Source: Bacteroidota bacterium
GTDB lineage: Bacteria; Bacteroidota; Bacteroidia; Cytophagales; Cyclobacteriaceae
Length of the DNA stretch: 64,000 bases
Reading direction: 5' to 3'
NCBI GenBank assembly: GCA_016178785.1
Contig: JACOSO010000031.1
Location: forward strand, 1-64,000
Shown piece after piece: positions 25,233 through 34,396 of this stretch. The notes under the pieces were generated by a model. It did not search any database. It was not told the origin of the DNA and worked only from the letters and a program-made list of their open reading frames with translations. The position numbers were made by a program, and so were the translations under genes. The first letter of the stretch is position 1. Each line of letters begins with the position of its first letter.

Positions 25233-27143
25233 TTAGTGTTGCTTATCTAACACTTCATAACGAGAGTAATTGCTCTTGTATTCGGGAACAAGTTCTTTCA
25301 TTAAAGCCACGCTCTTCAACTCGTTTTTGTCATAGACGAGATCTTCAAAAAGCTCAACATAGCGGTTAATCTCCTCATAGCCATAATGCTGAACCTTCGC
25401 AATCATTATCTTTTGGTGATGAGTCCGAGTAGTGTTTTCATTGTTGTTTAGAAGCTCTTCAAAGAGTTTCTCACCTTCCCTGAGCCCTGTGAAAACGATG
25501 TCGATATCCTTCCTCGGCTCAAGTCCCGAAAGCCATATCATCTTTTCAGCTAAGTCAAGGATTTTTACAGACTTACCCATGTCAAAAATAAAAATCTCTC
25601 CACCTTCGCCCATCGTGCCTGCTTCCAAAACGAGCTGACAAGCCTCGGGTATGGTCATGAAATACCTGGTAATATCGGGATGAGTTACCGTGATCGGGCC
25701 TCCTTCTTGAATTTGTTTTTTAAATAAGGGGATCACAGATCCATTTGAACCAAGAACATTTCCAAACCGGGTAGTGACAAATGCAGTGTGGGTCCCTCCT
25801 GTTTTTTCCAAATGATCATTGAGTGATTGAACATAAATTTCTGCAATACGCTTTGAACAGCCCATCACATTTGTAGGATTGACCGCCTTATCTGTGGACA
25901 CCATCACAAATTTGGAAACGCCAAATTCCACAGTCAAATCTGCTAAAGTCTTTGTGCCCAAAATGTTGCACGTGATAGCCTCGGAAGGATTATTCTCCAT
26001 CATGGGCACATGCTTGTAAGCCGCAGCGTGATAGACAATAGAAGGTCGATGCTCTTCAAAAATAACTCGCATCCTGTCTTTATTGTTTACGTCAGCTATG
26101 TAAAAAAAAAGGCGTGCACTTGTTTCAATGGATCGCGCTTCTCTTTCTAACTCATATAGGGCAGACTCAGCCTGGTCCACCAAAATAATTGCGCTGGGCA
26201 TTGCCAACACCACTTGCCTGAAAAGCTCTGAGCCAATGGAACCTGCCGCCCCAGTAATCAGGACTTTTTTACCTCTAAGGTCTGTCTCAATATTTCGATT
26301 GTTGATTTTGATCGATTCACGGCCAAGCAGTTCTTCAATGTTGATCTCTTTGATCTGGTTGATACTCAATTCTCCTTTTACCCATTTTTCTACGGGCGGA
26401 ACCGTTCTCACTTTGATTTGGTTGCGCATGCAGGCATCAACAACTTCATTCTTTCGTTCGAGGGAGATGTCCCGGGGAGTAAAAATTAGTTCGTCAATGG
26501 AAAAATCTTCTAGCAATTGCTGTAATTCCGAAGTGTTCGCATCGAATATCGGAATTCCGTCTATTACCTTTCCTGTTTTGTCAGGTGCGTCCTCCAGGAA
26601 TCCTATCACTTTCATCCGAGGTGTAGATTCCAATACGTGCCGAGTAATGATCCCTGTTTGCCCTGCCCCGAAAATCACAACCCTTGATTGCTTGATCATG
26701 AAATTGCGGTAGTACGAAAAAATATATTTGACCAATAAGCGATAATTGAAAAGCAGAAGAAAGGATGATAAGAAACTTATCGATATAACCGAATAGGGAA
26801 CGATATTTCCTTTATTACTTAAACCAGAAATTAAATTGGCTGAACAAATGAGTGCCACATTAACAATAGACATATAGAAGATCCGAACGCCATCTTGAAT
26901 TCCAGTATAACGAATGATGCCTCGATGACTGTTAGTAATCAGGATGGATATCAACCCACAAAAAGTGTAAGCAAGAATTCCACTTTGAAATCTGTATTGC
27001 AGAAGTTCTGGAACTGAAAAATTAAATCGCAACAGATATCCAATAAGCGCAGAAAATGCGATAACAGAAACGTCAATAAAAACAATCACCCACCAAGGTA
27101 ATATCCTGAGATTGCGAATGAATCTTACGAACAACCTAATCAT
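25233..27143 (-). CDS. Membrane UDP-sugar 4,6-dehydratase, WbpM/PglF/CapD-like
   Basis: The 636-residue enzyme has four N-terminal transmembrane segments, a first Rossmann fold (GAGQTG at 159-164) and a second, catalytic dehydratase fold with GAAGSIG at 298-304. The C-terminal segment TRFGNVLGSNGSVIPLFKKQ is a family signature. It converts UDP-GlcNAc to the 4-keto-6-deoxy sugar, the entry to bacillosamine or FucNAc/QuiNAc. Aminotransferase, acetyltransferase and transferase partners are at 33.7-36.1 kb. It overlaps the 71-residue gene by 4 nt and is the last gene of the minus-strand locus. Confidence 0.93.
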   Translation of the reverse strand: MIRLFVRFIRNLRILPWWVIVFIDVSVIAFSALIGYLLRFNFSVPELLQYRFQSGILAYTFCGLISILITNSHRGIIRYTGIQDGVRIFYMSIVNVALICSANLISGLSNKGNIVPYSVISISFLSSFLLLFNYRLLVKYIFSYYRNFMIKQSRVVIFGAGQTGIITRHVLESTPRMKVIGFLEDAPDKTGKVIDGIPIFDANTSELQQLLEDFSIDELIFTPRDISLERKNEVVDACMRNQIKVRTVPPVEKWVKGELSINQIKEINIEELLGRESIKINNRNIETDLRGKKVLITGAAGSIGSELFRQVVLAMPSAIILVDQAESALYELEREARSIETSARLFFYIADVNNKDRMRVIFEEHRPSIVYHAAAYKHVPMMENNPSEAITCNILGTKTLADLTVEFGVSKFVMVSTDKAVNPTNVMGCSKRIAEIYVQSLNDHLEKTGGTHTAFVTTRFGNVLGSNGSVIPLFKKQIQEGGPITVTHPDITRYFMTIPEACQLVLEAGTMGEGGEIFIFDMGKSVKILDLAEKMIWLSGLEPRKDIDIVFTGLREGEKLFEELLNNNENTTRTHHQKIMIAKVQHYGYEEINRYVELFEDLVYDKNELKSVALMKELVPEYKSNYSRYEVLDKQH

Positions 27144-27355
27144 TTCTGATAGGTCTTTTGTTTAGACCTGTTAATCAATTTCTTAACGCCATAAAGGCCC
27201 CCTAAGCCGAGCAAATATTCAATGCCCGAAATAGGAACCGCTGGAGGACAGGGAGGCTTGGGGCAAGGTCTACCGCCACCTCCGGGCTGTGCCGGGAGGT
27301 TCCCGCAAACAAAAACGAAAACAGTAAAGAGGGATATCCGTAAGTAATTCGCCAT
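27140..27355 (-). CDS. Small exported protein with PID-CTERM-like sorting tail
   Basis: The 71-residue protein begins with a signal peptide (about residues 1-22, ending near LPAQ). It then has a glycine/proline/cysteine linker (GGGGRPCPKPPCPP, 25-38). It ends in PISGIEYLLGLGGLYGVKKL (41-60) and a basic tail. Short motif, hydrophobic segment, then basic cluster is the architecture of exosortase CTERM signals, and the sequence resembles the PID-CTERM type (P-[IV]-D-G-x). Serine replaces the aspartate here. An XrtF exosortase is encoded 6 kb upstream on the same strand. It lies 4 nt after the giant adhesin gene. Confidence 0.7.
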   Translation of the reverse strand: MANYLRISLFTVFVFVCGNLPAQPGGGGRPCPKPPCPPAVPISGIEYLLGLGGLYGVKKLINRSKQKTYQK

Positions 27356-27359
27356 TTTT

Positions 27360-30300
27360 TTATTCTTTTACAATACGGACAATTGTTATTCTATTGTCTT
27401 GCACGATTTTCACAAAATAAATGCCACTGCTTTCTCTCATAAAATTATATTGAGCGATCTGGTCTCGCCCATGACCATTAAAATTAAGTGTGCCAACGCT
27501 GAGACCCAGAGCATTTAATACTTGTCCTGAAGCTTTGTCTCCCGGAGCCTCAACGGTCAATATACCTTTAACCGGATTAGGATAAGTTTTAATTTGAGTG
27601 CTTGGCATTTCCTCTTCGGTTCCCCCGAAGACTATACTAAATCGCGATGAACCAAATGTGGCTGAGTTCTTTGAATCAACATTGAATGAGTAATCTGGGT
27701 TTTGCCTCACGTCCACTGTTGAATTAGTAAAATTATCCTTCAGATGAACATTGATGGATGGTTGAAATGAGGCAATACCTGTGAATAAAAATTTGTAAGA
27801 GCCACTTGTAACTGAATTGACTACGAGAGGGATAGATTGTGTGCCATTCGGAATAGGTTGAGCATTAATGGCATATTTTTCTCCTTTAGCAGAGGCGGAA
27901 GCAAGATTTATTGAGGGGTATCGATTCATCAATTTTATTGCATCATACTTTGAATCATATCCGCTTGTCGCTGATTCTGAAAAATAGATCACTGTTTCAT
28001 CACTTTGTTTGTCACTAGTGGTGGATGCCAAGGTAATTCTTAATAAATTATCCGGATAAGCCTTTCTGAAAAGAGTGGTTTGAGTTCCTGAAGCTTTTAC
28101 ATTTTCGCTAATCGTTAACACTGGTGATAAGGCATTGGCCTTAACCCAAAATCCTTGCCCCATGGCGATATATCTCGACCCTCCGTTTGTGCCTACGCCA
28201 TTGACATAAGAAGCAAAAACCGGTTGGTCGTGATTATAATCATCAATATATATAGCATCATCCAAGTTGGTTTTTGTCCAACCTCCAGCTCCCCAGTCAA
28301 TTGTAGAAGGATAAGGATTGCCCACTAAATTCCATCCATCATTCGCTGCTGAATAAGTACTTCCAGGCCCTGAATTAGTTAAAGTCACAGGCAAATTGAA
28401 AGTACCATTCCATATCGGGCCTCGGAGACTCCACTTGGCATTACCATTGGTAACTACAGGTGCATCGCTGCCAAAAATAAACATCTGATATCCCTTCCCT
28501 TGGGTAAAGAAGGTAGTGGAACTGTTTCCATTATCTGCCGGAAAATCAAACCAACCATCGTTGATATCATTCACGGCATCGCCATTTGTATCAGTAATTA
28601 CTGTCTCATCGTAGCCAAACATTGAGGCACCGGACGCTCCAGGCACGGTGCTTGCACCAGTAAAAGTGCCTGTTACGGGGAGCGAGTTTTGGAGGTCTGA
28701 TACTGTAGAATTTACAGGAGAAGAAATATCCCTCCATACTTGATAATTATTTACTGCAACACCAGATCTGCCCATGTACCGTTGCACGGTTATTTTTCCA
28801 GGCAATTGACCGGCCCCGGGCAAGGCAGCAATACTGGCATCAGCCGTGGGAGTGTCAAATGCAGATAATAGTGTAAAGACTTTGTCATTAGCTGCTCCGT
28901 CAGTATCAAATATAGCTGAAGCCCCCATTGTAAGGACGCCTTTCAGGTCTGCTCCAGATGCTGTTTCAAGACCAAGGTCAGTGGCGGCTGTTCCGTTGTT
29001 AACTACTAAGTTGTTAAATACTGTTTTTGTAGTACCCGTAATTGTTTTTGCTGTATTACCAGAAAAGGTGATTGTTCCCGTACCCGCAACAAAACTTCCG
29101 CTGTTTTGTAAATTACCCTGAACGGTTAAAGTGTTAGGAGCATTAAAAATGCCGCCCGAATTAATTGTTGTATTGCCTTGAATAATTAAGCTATTAGGCG
29201 AATTAAAAATTCCGCTTGAATTAACTGTCAAATTGTTTAACGTAGGTATAGTGCCACTAATGCTCACGGTTCCACCAATGACCACGGTTCCACTACCCGC
29301 ATTAAACGTTCCATTGTTGGTCAGCAATCCATTCAAAGTCAACCCGACTGTGGCAGCAATAGATGGTGCATTAAAAGTCCCGGTATTAGATAGAGATCCA
29401 ACAGTAACGTTATTAGATCCTGAATTGAAAGTGGTACCCGAATTGGTTGTAAGGGGTCCGGTTACGTTGACTGGTTGAGAGGCAGGCAATGAGATCGCGG
29501 TACCGCTATTTGTATTGATCGTAAGGCTTGCAAGGTTACCCGAGGCCGGTATCTCGAAGCTAGTAGTTTTGGAAGCACCCGTGTAAGTCAAATTCCAAGG
29601 CCCACCTGAAGGGCTTGACGTTGTTATAAGACCTCCTGCACGGGTGATGGATGCCCCATTAGCCAGTGTCAGCTGATTTGCATTATTAATCAACGAGCCG
29701 GTCGTTAAAATGACTGTTCCGGAAGCTGGGATCGAGACAGTCGAAGAAATTGTGAGAGTCCCAACTGCCACCGTCAGATTATTGGTAACAGTTTGCGGAG
29801 AATTTATAGTCAAACTGCCGGCACCTTTATTTACGGTCAGGTTATAGAACTGCGAGTTGGTTGTGCCCGACACTGTCTGAGCAACTAAGCTATTGAAATT
29901 AACTGTGTTGGTACCGGCAGCCAGAGATCCATTATCAACAAAATCATGTTGAACATTAAATGTTGCCGAGGGAGTTAAAGTACCACCGCCATTGATGGTA
30001 ACGTTGTAAAAATTTGTGGCTGCAGCAGCGGCTCCTGAGACCGTTGTAGTCCCTCCAAAAGCGATTGTCCCCGAATTGTTTGTGTACGTACCCCCATTAA
30101 GGGCAAGGTTCCCACTCAGCGTCACTGTGGTACTTGGTGCGGTAAATGTTCCTCCGTTGACTGTCAAGGAAGACGTAGACACCGTATTGGCCCCACATTT
30201 AAATGTGCCAGCGTTTATAATAATACCTCCAGAACCGACATTAAGCGACTGGGCTAAAGTTATCCCAGTTGCCGTACTTGAATTACTGGTGCTAAGACTT

Positions 30301-32447
30301 AAAAGTGAACCAGATGCTGGTATCTCAAGTCCCGTGGTAAAACCCAAGGTTCCGGAATAGTTTAAATTCCATGGCCCTCCGGAAGGGCTGCTTGTAGTAA
30401 TAGAACTTGGATTAGCACCTGTTGCATTAAAATTGATGGTTGATCCATTGCTCATGTTTAATGCGTTAGCGATATCCAAAAAACCATCAGTGAGAGTAAG
30501 GCTATTGGTAATATTTAACGTTGATGAACCTATTTGCACTGAAGTGCCGCTTGTGTTGCTTATATTAATAGTAAGGTCTTGAAGTGTATTATTTGTTGGA
30601 ACAAAATTTAGTGGTGATGTAAGCGCATTCACTCCCGTCAAAGAAAGAGAAGATGTTCCGCTTGCGGACAATAATCCGCTGGATGTAAAATTCCCTGCCA
30701 TCGAAAGTGATTGTCCGTCAAACGCCAGCACGGTGCCAGAAGCTAATGAAACATTACCGGCAATTGTGGTTGTTCCACCAAAAGTGGCAGTGCCATTAGT
30801 TAATGTGACTATACCTAATATGGTCAATTTATTAAAAGTGGCAGAACCAGAAACGGTGCGATTAAGAGTGAGATTTTGAATTGTCTGTCCTGCGATAGGT
30901 GTAGGGAACACTCCCAGGGCTCCGGTGCCATTAATCACCAAGCTAGTGTTAACCCCCGAAAAAGTAATGTTATTGGAATTAGCAGTAATGTTCGCGTTTA
31001 GCATCAGAGAGCGTACTATTGTTGCGCTGCCAACGATATTTAGGTTTCCATTAGTCAGAATCAGGTCACCTGGAATCAAAATGATTGTAGTTCCTGAGTT
31101 TCCAGAAGCTGTTGTATTAAATGTAACTCCACTTGCATTGTCAATTTCAGTAGTTACTCCTGCTATTGCAGGATGACCTGAGCCAATTACCTGGGCGCTT
31201 ATCCCCCCATAAACGATCTTGCAACCGGAATTATACGTTCTGTTGGTATATGTATTCCTTATATTCCCCAAGCCAGACCCACCAGCAACCAAGGCTCCGT
31301 CAGAATTGGTCGATCCCAACCTTAAGGTGCCGTTAACAACTAAGTTACCCATGCCGGAGATCGGAGACTCCCCTTGCATATTTAAAGTAGTGGATGCGCT
31401 GATCGCAAAGTCAATAAAGGTCGATATTGTACCGGTGTTGGTATAAAGTTGAGTGCCTGCCTTGTTAAAGTTAATTGCTCCCCGCCCCGCTGGACTTGTA
31501 ATCGTTCCTGCGGTCAATGCAAAGTTTCCATTCAAATTCATCGTGCCGGTTGTACCACTCCCGCCTGAAAAGATTAGAGACCCTCCCGGAGAGTTCATGT
31601 TGAAATTTCCTGAAACATTAATCGTATAGTCTCCGGTTGTTTTCAATTGCGAACCTGTTGCATTCGTGGAGTTATAATTAAAGTCTCCAGCCACATTGAC
31701 AATTCCTCCCGTTCCTGAAGTTACAATTCCGATGCGTGAGTTACCATCAATTTGCAGGTTGCCTCCGATAGTTAGATTCGGTCCTGCTGGGCCAGTCGCA
31801 AACAAAATTTGCTGGCCGTTTGTAGAACTTATCGTCAAATCACTTGCAACAGAAGTCAAATTCCCTGCGAAGTACGCTACGTCAGTCTGCCCTGGGCAAT
31901 TCCAATTGAATTTACTAAACCCTCCCGGAGGATTAAGACCGCTGGGCGTTGAGCTAGTCATACCTGTTATGCTGCACAATGAGCCACTATTCCAAGTAGC
32001 AGGGGGAATGGTTCCACTATTGCGCGCATGGATATAAGTGCCATTGATGACTAAATCCGCAGCAGCGGGGCTTGTGACGGTGCCAACACCGCTAACACTA
32101 AGAGTGCCGTTCACGGTCAAGGCATTAGGAACATTAGCCAGGGTCAGTATGAATGTCGATGTAACTGTTCCACCAACGTCAATGGTAGTCTGGTCAATTG
32201 TAACAGAAATTGAGTTGGTAACAACATCACCCGACCTTATTTGGATGGTATTGCTTGAAGAAGTGGGGTAGCTGGAAGCTGCGATCCAATTGTTTGACCC
32301 GTTGGGACTTTCCACTTGCCATGTTGTGGTACTAGACCATGTCCCTCCTCCGGTGCCGTTTGATCTGAAATTAGTTTGAGCCTGAGCACTTATAGCAACA
32401 AAGAGAAGCAAACCCAGGACAAAAAATTTCACTCTCCATATAGCCAT
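27360..32447 (-). CDS. Giant T9SS-sorted beta-solenoid adhesin
   Basis: The product is about 1695 residues from ATG 32447, which directly gives a signal peptide (FFVLGLLLFVAISAQAQ). A possible longer start at 32495 would overlap a -7 box. An N-terminal GGGTWSSTTTWQ segment resembles a G8-like module. About 1100 residues of Gly/Ser/Thr/Asn-rich beta-solenoid repeats follow (LTVNGTLSVS-type strands). Two close copies of a module contain SSPSGGPWNL (DNA near 29590 and 30364). The C-terminus has a T9SS type A sorting domain (YPNPVKGILTVE ... SGIYFVKIVQDNR). It is probably a surface adhesin. It precedes the PID-CTERM-like gene in one operon. Confidence 0.88.
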   Translation of the reverse strand: MAIWRVKFFVLGLLLFVAISAQAQTNFRSNGTGGGTWSSTTTWQVESPNGSNNWIAASSYPTSSSNTIQIRSGDVVTNSISVTIDQTTIDVGGTVTSTFILTLANVPNALTVNGTLSVSGVGTVTSPAAADLVINGTYIHARNSGTIPPATWNSGSLCSITGMTSSTPSGLNPPGGFSKFNWNCPGQTDVAYFAGNLTSVASDLTISSTNGQQILFATGPAGPNLTIGGNLQIDGNSRIGIVTSGTGGIVNVAGDFNYNSTNATGSQLKTTGDYTINVSGNFNMNSPGGSLIFSGGSGTTGTMNLNGNFALTAGTITSPAGRGAINFNKAGTQLYTNTGTISTFIDFAISASTTLNMQGESPISGMGNLVVNGTLRLGSTNSDGALVAGGSGLGNIRNTYTNRTYNSGCKIVYGGISAQVIGSGHPAIAGVTTEIDNASGVTFNTTASGNSGTTIILIPGDLILTNGNLNIVGSATIVRSLMLNANITANSNNITFSGVNTSLVINGTGALGVFPTPIAGQTIQNLTLNRTVSGSATFNKLTILGIVTLTNGTATFGGTTTIAGNVSLASGTVLAFDGQSLSMAGNFTSSGLLSASGTSSLSLTGVNALTSPLNFVPTNNTLQDLTINISNTSGTSVQIGSSTLNITNSLTLTDGFLDIANALNMSNGSTINFNATGANPSSITTSSPSGGPWNLNYSGTLGFTTGLEIPASGSLLSLSTSNSSTATGITLAQSLNVGSGGIIINAGTFKCGANTVSTSSLTVNGGTFTAPSTTVTLSGNLALNGGTYTNNSGTIAFGGTTTVSGAAAAATNFYNVTINGGGTLTPSATFNVQHDFVDNGSLAAGTNTVNFNSLVAQTVSGTTNSQFYNLTVNKGAGSLTINSPQTVTNNLTVAVGTLTISSTVSIPASGTVILTTGSLINNANQLTLANGASITRAGGLITTSSPSGGPWNLTYTGASKTTSFEIPASGNLASLTINTNSGTAISLPASQPVNVTGPLTTNSGTTFNSGSNNVTVGSLSNTGTFNAPSIAATVGLTLNGLLTNNGTFNAGSGTVVIGGTVSISGTIPTLNNLTVNSSGIFNSPNSLIIQGNTTINSGGIFNAPNTLTVQGNLQNSGSFVAGTGTITFSGNTAKTITGTTKTVFNNLVVNNGTAATDLGLETASGADLKGVLTMGASAIFDTDGAANDKVFTLLSAFDTPTADASIAALPGAGQLPGKITVQRYMGRSGVAVNNYQVWRDISSPVNSTVSDLQNSLPVTGTFTGASTVPGASGASMFGYDETVITDTNGDAVNDINDGWFDFPADNGNSSTTFFTQGKGYQMFIFGSDAPVVTNGNAKWSLRGPIWNGTFNLPVTLTNSGPGSTYSAANDGWNLVGNPYPSTIDWGAGGWTKTNLDDAIYIDDYNHDQPVFASYVNGVGTNGGSRYIAMGQGFWVKANALSPVLTISENVKASGTQTTLFRKAYPDNLLRITLASTTSDKQSDETVIYFSESATSGYDSKYDAIKLMNRYPSINLASASAKGEKYAINAQPIPNGTQSIPLVVNSVTSGSYKFLFTGIASFQPSINVHLKDNFTNSTVDVRQNPDYSFNVDSKNSATFGSSRFSIVFGGTEEEMPSTQIKTYPNPVKGILTVEAPGDKASGQVLNALGLSVGTLNFNGHGRDQIAQYNFMRESSGIYFVKIVQDNRITIVRIVKE

Positions 32448-32492
32448 ATAGACAAAGTTTAAAGTCATGGTAAATATACTAAACGTGAAACG

Positions 32493-32500
32493 CAAAAATA
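32493..32500 (-). promoter_or_regulatory. -7 box upstream of the adhesin gene
   Basis: Read on the minus strand, TATTTTTG fits TAnnTTTG and lies about 45 nt upstream of ATG 32447. The -33 element is weak (TTTC). It supports the shorter start and suggests the adhesin, PID-CTERM protein and dehydratase can be transcribed separately from the upstream locus. Confidence 0.45.
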
Positions 32501-32685
32501 ATCAAATAATCCGGCACGAAAGCTTAACTAAGTTATCCGTTATACATGAGAAAAGTAACCAACATAAAATATCCAATTCATTTGAAATACTTGTAGACCA
32601 AAAGCTAATTGGTCTATCTGTCCCTCTGATCTTAATGCCATTTGGTTTCGTATATTCTTTAATAATGCCTCAATGTAACTTAGAA

Positions 32686-33105
32686 TTAGCTCCCTTTCGA
32701 ATAACGCTGAAAGTAAACGGCTGGAATCAGCAAGATCATCAGAGTCGGGTTGATAATCATGCGGTGAAACTGTGAAAGCAATGGAGCTGAAATTTCGCCT
32801 GGGCCTTCAACATTAAGTTTAACGACCAGATAGAGGGGCAGCAAAATCAAACTGTCAACCAACTGTATCAAAATGGCAAGCCGAGTTACGCGACTGTCCT
32901 TAAACCAAGCGGCAATAAAAACCAGCATAAAGAGATCATTTAGAAAAACACGCAGCACTTTTCGCGCTATGAATTCATTTTGCTCTGAAAGATTCCATCC
33001 TTGAAGGAACAAAAACTCTTGCCCTAAAAAGGCTGTCACAATCCCTCCGATGGCGATCACCACCAGCAATTTGTTCAGCCAGCCGCTTTCGTAAATTCTA
33101 TTCAT
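32686..33105 (-). CDS. XrtF-associated membrane protein
   Basis: The 139-residue protein has three or four hydrophobic segments and the C-terminal pattern FHRMIINPTLMILLIPAVYF. A membrane protein of this size and pattern directly follows xrtF in many Bacteroidota and is annotated as the exosortase F-associated protein. It overlaps xrtF by 8 nt, so the two are translationally coupled. Its role is unknown; it may be an accessory factor for the exosortase. Confidence 0.8.
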   Translation of the reverse strand: MNRIYESGWLNKLLVVIAIGGIVTAFLGQEFLFLQGWNLSEQNEFIARKVLRVFLNDLFMLVFIAAWFKDSRVTRLAILIQLVDSLILLPLYLVVKLNVEGPGEISAPLLSQFHRMIINPTLMILLIPAVYFQRYSKGS

Positions 33106-33634
33106 TCCTCACACTTCGTACCCAGAAATACCACAGTGCAAAAACGATAGTATAGATGATGCCTGTAAATAAATATTTATGAAAGAAATAAAGTTGCTCA
33201 GGGAAATAAAATGCTACCGCATACAACAACACAACCCTGGCAAGGTTGAGCAAGTGAATCCCGACAATCCCCATACCGGTAAATTGCAACAAAAGTCTTT
33301 GTGGTCCCTTAAATGCCACCAGGAAACTGATGTATACAATCAGCACATTGAGGCCATTACAGCCTTCGAAAACATAGATCATATTCTGTCGGTCGTTAGC
33401 AATAGCAATGTACTCGCTGTACCCTGAAGGATACACCGTCACACTTGGATCGAAAAAAGAAAGGATCCATGATACCTGTAAAGAGACTGCTTTTGTAAAC
33501 GGATCTGAAGTGGGGTAGTAATGTTGAATGAAGAATCCGTAAACCGTGTTCAGCACGAGATATAACCCCGCAAATACTAACAGAAACCTGATTGCTTTTT
33601 TGTTTTCTTTTATGAACTCCAGATCCAATTTCAT
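33098..33634 (-). CDS. xrtF: Exosortase family protein XrtF
   Basis: The 178-residue membrane protein carries the three exosortase catalytic residues at the expected spacing: C92 in EGCNGLN (90-96), R133 in NLARV (130-134) and H152 in FHKYLF. It is short compared with EpsH-type exosortases, as XrtF is. Exosortases cleave a C-terminal signal and join the protein to another molecule, probably a lipid-linked carrier. The companion XrtF-associated protein is directly downstream, and a candidate CTERM substrate follows after the adhesin gene. Confidence 0.92.
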   Translation of the reverse strand: MKLDLEFIKENKKAIRFLLVFAGLYLVLNTVYGFFIQHYYPTSDPFTKAVSLQVSWILSFFDPSVTVYPSGYSEYIAIANDRQNMIYVFEGCNGLNVLIVYISFLVAFKGPQRLLLQFTGMGIVGIHLLNLARVVLLYAVAFYFPEQLYFFHKYLFTGIIYTIVFALWYFWVRSVRNE

Positions 33635-33676
33635 CTGCTAAATTATTTTACTCCAAGCCGAAGGTTGGACATTTGT

Positions 33677-34306
33677 TCAGATTGATCTCGCGGGTACGCC
33701 TATGATCCGTTTTTCGCTTTCAAACGACTTATTGACCACCGCACCAGCTCCCACCAGTGAATAATCTCCAACAGAAATACCCTGCAGCAGAATCGCGCCA
33801 GCTCCAACATAAACCCCCCTCCCTATCCTTACGTTTCCCGAAATATTCACTGAAGGCATCAGAGAAGAAAAACTGTCAAGTACGCTATCATGACCAAGCG
33901 TGCATTTCAGATTTACAATAGCGAACGAACCGATGTGAATGTTTACTGTCATGAACACACCCGCACAAATGATACTGCCTTCTGCCACAGAGCAATTCTC
34001 GCTTACAAAAACAGACGGATGAATTAGGGCAGGAAATCGGAGACGCTGGTTAATCAATTGGTTTTTTATTTTCTCTCTCGTGCCAGGGTCAGCAATAGCA
34101 ATCACTACGTTTAATTCTTCTTTGAATTCATTCAAGTAATTCATTCCGCCAAGCACTGCGAACCGGTCTACTTTTTCTCGGGGTGTCTTCCCATCGTCAC
34201 AGTAGCCCAGCACATTCCAGTGAGGAGTGTGCAAATTGATCTGGTTAAGAAGCAGCGAAGTTTCTCTTCCAAAACCACCGGCACCGTATATGATAATGTT
34301 CTTCAT
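33677..34306 (-). CDS. NeuD/PglD-family sugar O- or N-acyltransferase
   Basis: The 209-residue enzyme starts with the PglD-type Rossmann-like segment MKNIIIYGAGGFGRE. It ends in left-handed beta-helix hexapeptide repeats (INIGSFAIVNLKCTLG-like repeats; VGAGAILLQGISVGDYSLVGAGAVV). It acetylates a UDP-4-amino-sugar. Its neighbours are the PglE-like aminotransferase and PglC-like transferase, so it probably acts in the bacillosamine-type pathway that starts with the 25.2-kb dehydratase. Confidence 0.9.
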   Translation of the reverse strand: MKNIIIYGAGGFGRETSLLLNQINLHTPHWNVLGYCDDGKTPREKVDRFAVLGGMNYLNEFKEELNVVIAIADPGTREKIKNQLINQRLRFPALIHPSVFVSENCSVAEGSIICAGVFMTVNIHIGSFAIVNLKCTLGHDSVLDSFSSLMPSVNISGNVRIGRGVYVGAGAILLQGISVGDYSLVGAGAVVNKSFESEKRIIGVPARSI

Positions 34307-34396
34307 GATAGTGGCAACTCAAAGCTAAGATTAATTCAAAACTTAATCCTGATAATTATTGAGTTGGATGCTGATTCTTTACTTGAATCCTTTGGG

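Noticed and set aside
28846-32271. Plus-strand open frames opposite the adhesin gene
   Set aside because: They are antisense shadows of the low-complexity Ser/Thr/Gly-rich adhesin; the minus-strand frame has a signal peptide and a T9SS sorting domain.
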